25,830 nt of DNA from positions 1-25,830 of IMG/VR virus record IMGVR_UViG_3300046002_004470, one strand, 5' to 3'. Made by a program: the position numbers and the translations under genes. Every line of letters starts with the position of its first letter. Position 1 is the first letter of the stretch. Below are positions 5,399-12,343 of the stretch, in pieces. Source of the DNA: a virus. The notes below the pieces were generated by a model. It was not told the origin of the DNA, ran no database searches, and saw nothing but the letters and a program-made list of their open reading frames with translations.

Positions 5399-5637
5399 TG
5401 GTCTCGACCCTTCCACGAAGCCGCCAGCCTGGCCCAGTCCACAAGACTGGCTCCGCCGAGGTAGAAGCCCGCCACGATGACGCGATCGGCCAGCAAGCCG
5501 ATGGCCACCCACTTCAGGGCGTCAGGATCGACGAGCTTTGCGATGATCATGCCGACGAGGATGGTCGTCAGGATGAGCGTCAAGAAGGCGTAGATGCGCC
5601 GCCAGGTGAACTTGATCTCGGCCGGGGTGTCATCCAT
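5395..5637 (-). CDS. Putative holin
   Basis: The 80-aa product has two membrane segments, at about residues 16-34 (YAFLTLILTTILVGMIIA) and 41-60 (KWVAIGLLADRVIVAGFYLG), and a charged C-terminal tail (ASWKGRDQ). Start ATG 5637 overlaps the endolysin stop (TGATG); GTG 5640 is an alternative. A two-span protein placed between endolysin and spanins is expected to be the holin that permeabilises the inner membrane. No family name can be assigned with certainty. Confidence 0.75.
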   Translation of the reverse strand: MDDTPAEIKFTWRRIYAFLTLILTTILVGMIIAKLVDPDALKWVAIGLLADRVIVAGFYLGGASLVDWARLAASWKGRDQ

Positions 5638-6137
5638 CACGCTTCGCTCGCGGAGTTCGCGGCGGCGTTGGCAGCGCGGAACACGGGCTTGCCCGGATTG
5701 CCGCCATCAACGCCCGGCCAGCGGATTGCGACGCAGCGCGCCTTTTCGATGCGGGCGACATTGACAGCGTCGGACTGGTTGCCGCCGAGGACATGGTAGT
5801 GCGTGTGATCCTCGCCGACGTAGAAGCCGACATGGCCGCCGCCGGGGCGCTTGAACACGAGGACCGCGCCGACAGCGCCCTCCTTCATGGGTAGCCCCCA
5901 GGCGGCCCAGGACGACGCACGGACAGCGATCGAGATGGGGCGGAGGCCAACGGCCGCGATGCACTCGGCCACGAAGAGACCGCACCAGGGCGTGGCGTCA
6001 TCGGTGTATGCGATGCCGAGGAAGGCCTTCGCCTTGCCGGCGGCCCACGACAGGATGGTGGAGTTGCTCTTGGGGCCAGCGGTCTCGCGCGTGCCGACCA
6101 GCGTCTTGGCGTAGGTGATCCAGCGGGGGTCCGACAT
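5637..6137 (-). CDS. Endolysin, NlpC/P60-like (TIGR02594-type)
   Basis: The 166-aa protein matches the compact cysteine-peptidase endolysins of GC-rich proteobacterial phages. Cys52 sits in ATPWCGLFVAECI, His102 in RPGGGHVGFYVGE, and a third polar residue probably lies in LGGNQS (Asn120). It would cleave peptidoglycan peptide bonds. No signal peptide is seen, so it depends on the holin for release. A good ribosome binding site (GGAGAGA) lies upstream. It directly follows the integrase with a gap of 76 bp. Confidence 0.88.
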   Translation of the reverse strand: MSDPRWITYAKTLVGTRETAGPKSNSTILSWAAGKAKAFLGIAYTDDATPWCGLFVAECIAAVGLRPISIAVRASSWAAWGLPMKEGAVGAVLVFKRPGGGHVGFYVGEDHTHYHVLGGNQSDAVNVARIEKARCVAIRWPGVDGGNPGKPVFRAANAAANSASEA

Positions 6138-6213
6138 CGCGTAGCTCTCTCCTGTGTCTGGGGAAGGCTACGCGGCCGGGAGTGGTCAGCCGTGGTGGGT
6201 TAGGTGGTCGAAG

Positions 6214-7029
6214 CTAAAACTGATCGGAGTGATGGATGGCATTGAACCTATCCATGACCGTGCGCCCAGCGTCTATCGTGTGAGCGTAGGTTTCGAGAAA
6301 TATCGTTGAAGACTTCCAGCCGCCGGCATCCATGGCGACACGGACACCGACGCCAGCATTGAGGGCGTTGGTCGCAAATGCGTGACGACCAATAGTGTGC
6401 GACGATTTGTATGGCAGTCCACATCGATCGCAGACCGCGCGAACTCGTTCATTAACGGAATACCGTGACGTGTATCGGAACACGCGATGGCCAGGTGAGG
6501 TATTCAGTTCGCGCATCCGGTCGACCAGGTGGTCTGGAAGATAGCGCACGCTGTTGACGTCTGTTTTTGTCTTGACCAGAAGCGCAGTGCGACGCCGCAG
6601 ATCGACGCAGTCTCCCATAAGGTTGACGGCCTCGGAAACTCTCGCGCCGGTCAGATTCATAAAGAGCGCGCAGGCTGCCAAATGTGGCAGGTTGTCGGAG
6701 TCGCAGCGGTCGACAAACGCCTCCATCCACCTTCTGCTTGCGGGGGTCGTCTTGCGCGTTTTCGGTGCTGGGAATGGCCTCACCCGCGCAGGCATCCTCC
6801 ACCCCATCTCGTGGGCGTGGTAGAGAACTGCGCGTGCCGGGGTTATTGCCTGTCGGTTTCGAGTTGCCGGTGAGGCCGATGGATACAATTCCACTGCGGC
6901 AGCCCTCACGGACATCGGCGTTATCACCGCGACGTCCGTGAGGCCAAAGCGTTCGATCAGCGGCGCTAGATACCTGGCCTCACCGCCGTGCTCAACGTAG
7001 CTCAAGGCTGCATCTGAAAAAGTGTGCAT
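6214..7029 (-). CDS. Compact tyrosine recombinase (phage integrase)
   Basis: Starting at ATG 7029 the product is 271 aa. The catalytic set is complete: Arg130 in LTGARVSEAVNL, Lys155 in VKTKTDVNS, His211-x-x-x-Arg215 in HTIGRHAFAT, Trp238 in AGGWKSSTIF and nucleophile Tyr248 in LETYAH. The N-terminal 90 residues resemble a SAM-like core-binding domain; no arm-binding domain is evident. A longer frame to TTG 7068 would run through the inverted repeat and is less likely. The start abuts a 12-bp inverted repeat built on ATTTAGGAC, the motif of the attP arms. Lying directly before the lysis cassette is unusual. Confidence 0.92.
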   Translation of the reverse strand: MHTFSDAALSYVEHGGEARYLAPLIERFGLTDVAVITPMSVRAAAVELYPSASPATRNRQAITPARAVLYHAHEMGWRMPARVRPFPAPKTRKTTPASRRWMEAFVDRCDSDNLPHLAACALFMNLTGARVSEAVNLMGDCVDLRRRTALLVKTKTDVNSVRYLPDHLVDRMRELNTSPGHRVFRYTSRYSVNERVRAVCDRCGLPYKSSHTIGRHAFATNALNAGVGVRVAMDAGGWKSSTIFLETYAHTIDAGRTVMDRFNAIHHSDQF

Positions 7030-7064
7030 ATTTAGGACTCCATTCCTGAAACGGAGTCCTAAAT
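7030..7064. promoter_or_regulatory. 12-bp inverted repeat at the integrase start
   Basis: ATTTAGGACTCC (7030-7041) and GGAGTCCTAAAT (7053-7064) are perfect inverse copies with an 11-nt spacer. On the minus strand the GGAG of the downstream arm is the likely Shine-Dalgarno of the integrase, so the mRNA hairpin would hide it. As DNA, each arm carries the attP arm octamer and could bind integrase for autoregulation. Confidence 0.85.
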
Positions 7065-7114
7065 GCAAATTTCACACCCCCACGAACGACCCGTGGGAAG
7101 ATTGGGCCGTCTAT

Positions 7115-7786
7115 TCAGACCAAGTCTGATTGCGCGCCGCGCCGGGCCATATCGCGGGCGACCTCTTGATGATCGGAGTTGCCGCGCTCGACCCAAGGAA
7201 CCCAGCCGATCACATCGGACCAGGTGTTGTATATCCGCTTGGCCTCCGCATCGTGCGCGTACCGATCGAAGACAGGCGCGGCCAGCAGCTGGTCGATGTT
7301 GTCCGCCTCGGCCTGTGCGCTCTCGACGTCACCAGGATTGACGTAGCGCCAGTTGTTCGCCGCCGCGACGCGCATTTCCTCACGCAACGACGCAGCACGG
7401 TTACCTAAGTGCCCTCGGAGCTGAGGGGTAATCTGGATCATGGCGGATGCCGAGAGCGCGGCGATGATCCGCCGCCAGTCGTCGTCCTCAAGCGCCAGGT
7501 CTTGGTCGTCAGGAGCGACGCCCAGCAGGCGGGTTTCGATGAGCTTGGCCAGTTCGGCGTGCGGCGGCGTAGCGGCCGAAGGAAGGTCTTTCAGCATATG
7601 GCGCACCATGTCGGCGGCCTGCGTCGCATCGAGCAGGTTTGTGCCCTGCGGCTCGCGGCGGAAGGGGTGCGGCCCACCCTTCCCCGCAATCGGCTCGAAG
7701 CTGATCCCATCGTCGGGGTTGAAGTTCTCGGGCAGCTTCCACGACAGAAAGCGGTCCACCATGTGCTTGATCTGGGCTTCGGTCAT
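7115..7786 (-). CDS. Hypothetical phage protein (223 aa)
   Basis: ATG 7786 has a good ribosome binding site (GAGGAGATCAAG). The N terminus (QIKHMVDRFLSWKLPENFNPDDGISFEP, followed by GTNLLDATQAADMVRHML) resembles, from memory, a conserved segment often seen in small early proteins of alphaproteobacterial phages; no function is known for it. The rest (about residues 75-223) is helical, Ala-rich and contains several Trp residues (DDWRRII, NTWSDVIGWVPWVE). It is transcribed divergently from the ribbon-helix-helix gene and might be controlled by it. No catalytic motif is seen. Confidence 0.7.
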   Translation of the reverse strand: MTEAQIKHMVDRFLSWKLPENFNPDDGISFEPIAGKGGPHPFRREPQGTNLLDATQAADMVRHMLKDLPSAATPPHAELAKLIETRLLGVAPDDQDLALEDDDWRRIIAALSASAMIQITPQLRGHLGNRAASLREEMRVAAANNWRYVNPGDVESAQAEADNIDQLLAAPVFDRYAHDAEAKRIYNTWSDVIGWVPWVERGNSDHQEVARDMARRGAQSDLV

Positions 7787-7852
7787 CTTGATCTCCTCGG
7801 CCGCGATAACGGCCCAATGAATATGCCGTTTTCACAGCACCGTCTATTTACG

Positions 7853-7868
7853 GATCTTGGTTAAGATC
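7853..7868. promoter_or_regulatory. Palindromic operator candidate between divergent genes
   Basis: GATCTT-GGTT-AAGATC is a perfect 6-bp dyad with a 4-bp spacer. It lies 24 bp before the ribbon-helix-helix start, in the 105-bp divergent intergenic region. Proteins of that fold bind such short dyads, so autoregulation is likely. Confidence 0.55.
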
Positions 7869-7891
7869 GCTCGCCTGACCAGGGGAACGAC

Positions 7892-8080
7892 ATGGGCCGC
7901 GACCGCCTCGACCACATACGAACGCACATCGGCTTTGACGTGCAATCCCTAGCCCGGCTTGACGCGATAGTCGGACCTAAGGGCCGCGCCGCCTTCGTCC
8001 GCCAAGCCGTCGACCAGATGCTTGATCAAGTCGAAACGGCCCAGCGGATCGCGGGTCAGGCGGGACCGAAGCGGAAATAA
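7892..8080 (+). CDS. Ribbon-helix-helix (CopG/Arc-like) small regulator
   Basis: The 62-aa plus-strand frame has a ribosome binding site (AGGGGA, 5 nt before ATG). The pattern THIGFDVQSLARLDAIVGPKGRAAFVRQAVDQMLDQ fits a ribbon-helix-helix fold: a short beta strand (about residues 11-16), helix 1 (about 18-26), a GPKGR turn and helix 2 (about 32-44). The basic tail is flexible. Such proteins dimerise and repress nearby promoters or act as antitoxins. It is one of only two plus-strand genes in the window, and a dyad lies in its promoter region. No toxin partner is adjacent. Confidence 0.75.
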   Translation: MGRDRLDHIRTHIGFDVQSLARLDAIVGPKGRAAFVRQAVDQMLDQVETAQRIAGQAGPKRK

Positions 8081-8124
8081 ACGGCCCATTCCACCCGTTG
8101 CGTTTTTGAGTAGGGGTGTGGGGG

Positions 8125-9351
8125 TTAGAACATGAGGTCCGCAGACGGAAGGTAAGCCAGCCCGATCTGTTCTGGCGTGGCGATCCGCCCGTTATACCAG
8201 ACCGACCACTGCGAACCCTCGAAAAGCGCGGACGGACGATAGACGCTGTCGCGGTCCCAATCCGTGTTTGCTTGCCCCTTTCGGATGATCGGGTTGAGCG
8301 GATGCCGCTTCCAGGTAATCCCGTCCATTGAGCGGGCGACGTTGATCGAGCCCTCGTTCACGTCGCGATAGCCGATGTAGAACAGATAGAAATATCCGTT
8401 GGCCTGCACGACGCTACCCGCCGCCAGCCGCGCAGCCTCCCACAAGAGGTCCGCATCTGGAGACATGACGGGTGTGCTTTGCGGACGGGTCCAGGTGACG
8501 CCATCGGGCGACGTCGCATAACCAACGGCGTCGGGTTCATAGGTTTCCGCGCCCCCCGCATACCACATGCGCCAGAGGCTAGCCGTTGCATCCCAGATGA
8601 CGCCGCCGCTCCCGACTGCGACACTTTCCCAGGTAGCAGCGACCGGATCGAGGACGTGGTTCGCCACACGCGCCCAAGTGACGCCGTCAGGAGAGGTGGC
8701 GTAGTTCACCCAGGCAGCGGTCGTGCCGTCCTGCCCGGTAAAGAACATGTGGTAGGTAGTGCCCCGCTTGACGACGATAGGGCTCTTGATCAGGCTCTCG
8801 CCAGCTATCGGCACGAGCACATCCACCGGCGTCGACCACTTCACCCGGTCGGTCGATGTCGCATAGGAAATTCTGCCGTTATCGCGGCGCGACATCCACA
8901 TTTTGTAGACGCCGCCGTCCTGGATCACGTAGGCGTCGAAGTAGACCAGGCTACCGCCGATCAAGGGGTTTTGCGGCCATTTCCGCCAGTTGGCCGCAGT
9001 CTGCTCCGTCAGGCGGTCGGTGTTGAAGGAGCCCGTCTCAGTGTAACCGCTCACGCCCTCTAGGGCGAAGTCGGCGAAGCTGCGCTTGGTGGCGGCGTCT
9101 GTCAGGCGCGAAAGGCTGTGCGCTATGGGGTGCGTGATCAGCCAGCCAGAAGACGAGCGCTCAGTGGACCACTTGCTTAGCGCCGGGCCAGTGATCACCG
9201 GAAGGTGCGTCTCCGGATTCAAGCCGACAACGCCGCCTGCTCCGTTGGCCGCATAGCCATTGGCGGTCAAAAACGTATTCGTGCGGGAAAGGATCGTGGT
9301 CGCCGCAGCCTGCGCCGCCGCCTGGGTCGAGAAGTTGAGATAGCGTGGCAT
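8125..9351 (-). CDS. Tail protein with glycosidase-like five-bladed beta-propeller
   Basis: The 408-aa protein has an N-terminal region (1-120) rich in Ala and Thr, possibly for attachment to the tail, and then a repeated architecture. YATSTDRVKW (163-172), YATSPDGVTW (217-226), YATSPDGVTW (278-287) and VARSMDGITW (338-347) recur at blade spacing. Between them are YHMFFTG, WRMWYAGG, FYLFYIG and WSVWYNG strands. This is the repeat pattern of five-bladed propeller glycosidases (GH32/43/68/130 type). On a phage tail it would bind or cleave surface glycans. Catalytic acids cannot be fixed without alignment. It is the last gene of the tail operon and follows the LamG-like protein by 3 bp. Confidence 0.8.
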   Translation of the reverse strand: MPRYLNFSTQAAAQAAATTILSRTNTFLTANGYAANGAGGVVGLNPETHLPVITGPALSKWSTERSSSGWLITHPIAHSLSRLTDAATKRSFADFALEGVSGYTETGSFNTDRLTEQTAANWRKWPQNPLIGGSLVYFDAYVIQDGGVYKMWMSRRDNGRISYATSTDRVKWSTPVDVLVPIAGESLIKSPIVVKRGTTYHMFFTGQDGTTAAWVNYATSPDGVTWARVANHVLDPVAATWESVAVGSGGVIWDATASLWRMWYAGGAETYEPDAVGYATSPDGVTWTRPQSTPVMSPDADLLWEAARLAAGSVVQANGYFYLFYIGYRDVNEGSINVARSMDGITWKRHPLNPIIRKGQANTDWDRDSVYRPSALFEGSQWSVWYNGRIATPEQIGLAYLPSADLMF

Positions 9352-9354
9352 GGA

Positions 9355-10203
9355 TTAGGCTCCCGGCCGAATGGTTTTGTAGGGGTGATCGGCGGCCAGG
9401 CGGGACACGGTGCCGTGTTCCCACGCGAGGAAGCCTTCAATCTTCTGCCGGTTTGCAGTGGTCAGCGTCCCCGTCACGAGGATCAGTTCTGACAGTCCAG
9501 CATTGGCGTATCCCGTGATGCCGGTCGGTCGAGCGCCAACGTACAGGGGACCATCGGTAGTGTTCGCCGCATTGGCCTGGGTTGTGATAGTCGAGTTTCC
9601 GTCCTGCGCGCCGTAGAGCGTGGTTCCATCCGACCGCACGTAGAGCAGACACTTCGCTGTGGTTGCGGTGCCGAAGGACAGGTCAGTTCCGCCCCAGACA
9701 TATCCTTTCGCAGCGACACCCGAATCCAGCGTCAGGCCAAAAGCGTTACCGTTGCTTTGAGCACCCCAGTGAAAGATCGGTCCAACGCCAGAGATGCGGC
9801 GGCAGACAACGAAGGCGTGGCGCTCAGTTGTGCCGGTTATTCCGATGTTGGCCGTGGAGCCTGCCACCGCAACGGATGCCAGATAGTCATCGACGCCGTC
9901 GAAGATGATCTCGTTGCCATCAATCAGCGGCTGCATCCCAGCTTCAGTTTGCGCGAGATCGAGGAACACCGACTCCTGCTGTCCGACCCACATCGCGTTC
10001 TCACCGAGAAGCGCGAGCCGGGAGCGATTTTTCGGCCGAAGCCAGTAAGCCACGGCTCCGCCGAGCTGCGATGGCGTGAAATAGCTTGGGTTGGGATAAG
10101 GTTCGAATGCGCCCACCCGCCTCCGAACCGCATATCCAGACGCATCATTCCCGACGATATGCGTCGGCGTGCCGAGCGGCAGAAGATCAATTTCGCCGGT
10201 CAT
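9355..10203 (-). CDS. Tail protein with LamG-like (concanavalin A-like) domain
   Basis: The 282-aa protein has a tail-specific N terminus (to about residue 45). After it comes a jelly-roll lectin-like domain with the characteristic NEIIFDGVDDYL motif (about 97-108) and the common C-terminal signature KIEGFLAWEHGT...LAADHPYK. Such domains are widespread in phage receptor-binding and tail proteins and bind carbohydrates. The start overlaps the stop of the 66-aa gene (ATGA). With the propeller protein it forms a second candidate receptor-binding module, separate from the appendage block at 18-23 kb. Confidence 0.82.
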   Translation of the reverse strand: MTGEIDLLPLGTPTHIVGNDASGYAVRRRVGAFEPYPNPSYFTPSQLGGAVAYWLRPKNRSRLALLGENAMWVGQQESVFLDLAQTEAGMQPLIDGNEIIFDGVDDYLASVAVAGSTANIGITGTTERHAFVVCRRISGVGPIFHWGAQSNGNAFGLTLDSGVAAKGYVWGGTDLSFGTATTAKCLLYVRSDGTTLYGAQDGNSTITTQANAANTTDGPLYVGARPTGITGYANAGLSELILVTGTLTTANRQKIEGFLAWEHGTVSRLAADHPYKTIRPGA

Positions 10204-10400
10204 TGCGCGGCCCTTCCTGCGAGGTTGATGTAAGAGCCGCCCTCGGACATGCCGCGAAGGGTGACGAATGAGCCGCTTTCCGCGAGGCCTCGAAGGAAGA
10301 CGTAGCCAGCGGTCGGTCGCGCCCCCCCACCCGTGCTACGGGCGTGGGGGCGCAGCGAGGCTGGAGTGCCGACCAGAAGGGAGCGTGGGCCAAGATTCAT
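10200..10400 (-). CDS. Small repeat protein of the tail operon (66 aa)
   Basis: ATG 10400 has an AGGGTG ribosome binding site, and the stop overlaps the LamG gene start (ATGA). The C-terminal half is three copies of a 12-residue unit: YVFLRGLAESGS, FVTLRGMSEGGS and a shortened YINLAGRAAQ. Alternating hydrophobic residues suggest a small beta-strand stack. It is probably a structural linker or tail accessory, and its position between hub D and the receptor-binding proteins fits that. No family is recognised. Confidence 0.65.
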   Translation of the reverse strand: MNLGPRSLLVGTPASLRPHARSTGGGARPTAGYVFLRGLAESGSFVTLRGMSEGGSYINLAGRAAQ

Positions 10401-10440
10401 GGGGTCACCCTACGCGCGATCGACAAACGCACCGGCACGG

Positions 10441-11409
10441 TCAAGTGGCCTTGGCTTCCATGGAGATGTCCGTCGAGTAGCCGCCGCCCTCAAGAGTGTG
10501 GCGCACGGACTTCACAAGGAAGCCGCCATCGACATCTTGATCAAAGCCGCTCGCCTCAACGGTCGCCTCGGCGAACATGGTGGGGATGCCGGGGCCGCTC
10601 ACCTCGAAGGTGCCCTGGCCGCGTGTGTATGCGCCAAGCTCCGCCTTCGCTGCGGCCTCGGCCTCAGCCCGCGAGCCGTAGAGCGTGCGGATGCGGTGCT
10701 TCGGCTCGCCGCTGCCGGCCTTCACCGAGACGCGCTTGCCCTTGGCGTGATCCATGTAGGAGGCGCTGACGGTCTTGTACTCGCCGCGCTTTCCCTGCGT
10801 GAACGACCATGTGCCGACCATGTCGGGCGTCAGGGCGATGGCGGTCTTGGCCTTGCCGCTCGGTAGATTGGAGCCGCCCTTCTTGGCCATAAACACAGAA
10901 CCGTCCAGCAACTTGAAGGTGCCGCCGTTACGCTTGGCCAGCCGGGATAGGAATCCGAGATCACTCTCGTTGGACTGGTCGATGTGGGCGATCTGGATCG
11001 AGGCGAGTTCGCTGTCGACTTGTGCCGTCAGGCCGTGGTCGGCCGCGATCTGATTGACGATCGCGCCTAGCGTCTTTCCATCGAAGGCGCGCGTCTTGGC
11101 GGCGCGGATCGTCGAGGTGAGTTCGGCCGCCCTGGCGGAGATCGCGAGCGTGCGGAGCGGGCCAGACAGGGTCCACTCGTCGATCACGAATTGCCCGCGC
11201 AAAACGGGCGCGGGGGCATAACCCAGCCACACCTTGACCTTGGCCCCGACCCTTGGTGCCCTGATCTTATCTCGGCCATCAAACTCAACTTCGAGGGTGT
11301 CGGACTTGATGCCCGCCTCGTCTGTGATCGAGAGGCTGATGAGGCGATTTCCCCACTGTTCGGTGAAGTCTTTGCCGTCGATCTCGATGCGGTACGCCGG
11401 GGTGGTCAT
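10441..11409 (-). CDS. D: Baseplate hub / late control protein gpD
   Basis: The 322-aa protein matches P2 gpD in layout and motifs. It opens with a strand-rich N terminus (YRIEIDGKDFTEQWGNRLISLSITDEAG, SDTLEVEFDGRD), then VRLGYA-like KVWLGYAPAPVLRGQFVIDEW and a LysM-like DGKTLGAIVNQIAADHGL segment. Next is DQSNESDLGFLSRLAKRNGG, a strong signature of this family, and the C-terminal domain ends with SVRHTLEGGGYSTDISMEA. It forms the trimeric hub between tail tube and spike. Its ATG overlaps the stop of the inserted 133-aa gene rather than X, so the insertion has taken over its translational coupling. Confidence 0.95.
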   Translation of the reverse strand: MTTPAYRIEIDGKDFTEQWGNRLISLSITDEAGIKSDTLEVEFDGRDKIRAPRVGAKVKVWLGYAPAPVLRGQFVIDEWTLSGPLRTLAISARAAELTSTIRAAKTRAFDGKTLGAIVNQIAADHGLTAQVDSELASIQIAHIDQSNESDLGFLSRLAKRNGGTFKLLDGSVFMAKKGGSNLPSGKAKTAIALTPDMVGTWSFTQGKRGEYKTVSASYMDHAKGKRVSVKAGSGEPKHRIRTLYGSRAEAEAAAKAELGAYTRGQGTFEVSGPGIPTMFAEATVEASGFDQDVDGGFLVKSVRHTLEGGGYSTDISMEAKAT

Positions 11410-11807
11410 TTATTGACGCCCCTAACCCAAATATCCTTGCCTGCCGCTTCGTCGCGCCAGAGTTTGCCAGCACCCGCGCCAGATTCGACATCCACGATCG
11501 CGTCGATGAACGCTTGTTCGTCTTCGGGGAATGGGCCGGTGCGGAACATGGAGTCGTAGCGCGACCTAAAGTCAGACGGATGGGTCGGGTCGAACGGGCG
11601 TTCTAGGAAGTCCCCCATCGCGATTGAGGCATACTCCTCGGTCGGAAGGCCGCCGGTGATGCGAATGGCCATGTCGGCGCACTCACCGTCTATCGGAACT
11701 ACAAGGACCGAGAACGTGCAGACATGGTCATGGCAGAGGCCGACGCGAGCACGCGTGGCTAGGCCGGTGCGGGCGTCGCGATAGATGGTCATTGAGGACT
11801 CGGTCAT
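11406..11807 (-). CDS. Hypothetical protein of the X-D insertion (133 aa)
   Basis: The start overlaps the preceding gene (ATGA) and the stop overlaps D (ATGA). The product is acidic, with His/Cys in LCHDHVCTFSVLV near the N terminus, a possible GGLPTEEYASIAM turn and a Pro-rich middle (RPFDPTHPSDFRSRYDSMFRTGPFPEDE). No domain is recognised. P2-like phages normally have X directly followed by D, so this gene is an accessory insertion (moron), not a tail component by position alone. Confidence 0.7.
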   Translation of the reverse strand: MTESSMTIYRDARTGLATRARVGLCHDHVCTFSVLVVPIDGECADMAIRITGGLPTEEYASIAMGDFLERPFDPTHPSDFRSRYDSMFRTGPFPEDEQAFIDAIVDVESGAGAGKLWRDEAAGKDIWVRGVNK

Positions 11808-12055
11808 TTCTTCGCTACCTTCACGCCGTCGTTCACGAAGCGCTCAAGGCTCGCGAGTCTATTCTTCAGGAGATAAACCTCCCAGGTCAGGCGAGCGACG
11901 ATCGCGTCATTATCGTTGACGGGGTAAGCGATCAGCGCATTGGCTATGTCGGTGAGCGGCTCGTGGAGCACGCCGGCCACTTTGGTGTCGGCGGCTGCGG
12001 CTTCGAGATAGGTCTTCGCGCGTACTTCGTGATCGGTTCTCTTGAAGGGCCACAT
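11804..12055 (-). CDS. Hypothetical protein, first gene of the X-D insertion (83 aa)
   Basis: ATG 12055 (MWPFKRTDHEVRAK) has a strong ribosome binding site (GAGGAGAG) in a leader identical over 19 nt to that at 1437-1455. A longer frame to 12076 would start inside that leader and is rejected. The protein is helical, with a charged C terminus (LLKNRLASLERFVNDGVKVAKK). No family is recognised. Local DNA upstream is much more AT-rich than the tail genes, suggesting a separately acquired unit with its own promoter. Confidence 0.65.
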   Translation of the reverse strand: MWPFKRTDHEVRAKTYLEAAAADTKVAGVLHEPLTDIANALIAYPVNDNDAIVARLTWEVYLLKNRLASLERFVNDGVKVAKK

Positions 12056-12058
12056 AAT

Positions 12059-12077
12059 GCAATCTCTCCTCTGCAAT
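12059..12077 (-). repeat. 19-nt leader element shared with 1437-1455
   Basis: This is an exact copy of the leader of the left operon, holding the ribosome binding site of the 83-aa gene. On the minus strand TTGACA (12107-12112) lies 30 nt upstream, as a -35-like box; no good -10 box is seen (the best is TAGATC at a short spacing). Confidence 0.8.
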
Positions 12078-12121
12078 GCCCCGACGATCTATGATTTAAT
12101 TCCTACTGTCAAGCATGAAAT

Positions 12122-12343
12122 CTAACTCCAGAGATTGATCCCTTCAACCCGGTCAGCCTTCACCGGGATCGGGATGCGGAGCATCATGCCGAGCGGCAGG
12201 ATGGGGCCGATGGCGGACAGGCCTGGGTTGGCGTCGAGGATTGACTCCGTCGTGCCGCTGGACGAGCCGAAGCGCTGATAGGCGATCAGGTCGACGGTGT
12301 CGCCTGACTGGCAGCGATAGTCCTCGTAGACGACGTCAGCCAC
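12122..12343 (-). CDS. X: Tail protein X (LysM-like)
   Basis: The start chosen is GTG 12343, with GGGAG six bases upstream; it gives 73 aa, close to P2 gpX (67 aa). The TTG at 12361 would add six residues and a larger overlap with U. The body fits the family: CQSGDTVDLIAYQRFGSSSGTTESILDANPGLSAIGPILPLGMMLRIP, then the terminal INLW typical of gpX. The LysM-like fold is thought to act at the tail terminator or baseplate. It overlaps the end of U by 8 bp. Confidence 0.92.
   Translation of the reverse strand: MADVVYEDYRCQSGDTVDLIAYQRFGSSSGTTESILDANPGLSAIGPILPLGMMLRIPIPVKADRVEGINLWS

Noticed and set aside
7079-7097. A 6-bp hairpin (CCCACG/CGTGGG) as a terminator after the 223-aa gene
   Set aside because: The stem is short and no T run follows on the minus strand.
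8083-8108. A terminator after the ribbon-helix-helix gene
   Set aside because: There is a short AACGG/CCGTT stem followed by GCG and five T, but the stem is only 5 bp with a long loop; possible but too weak to list.
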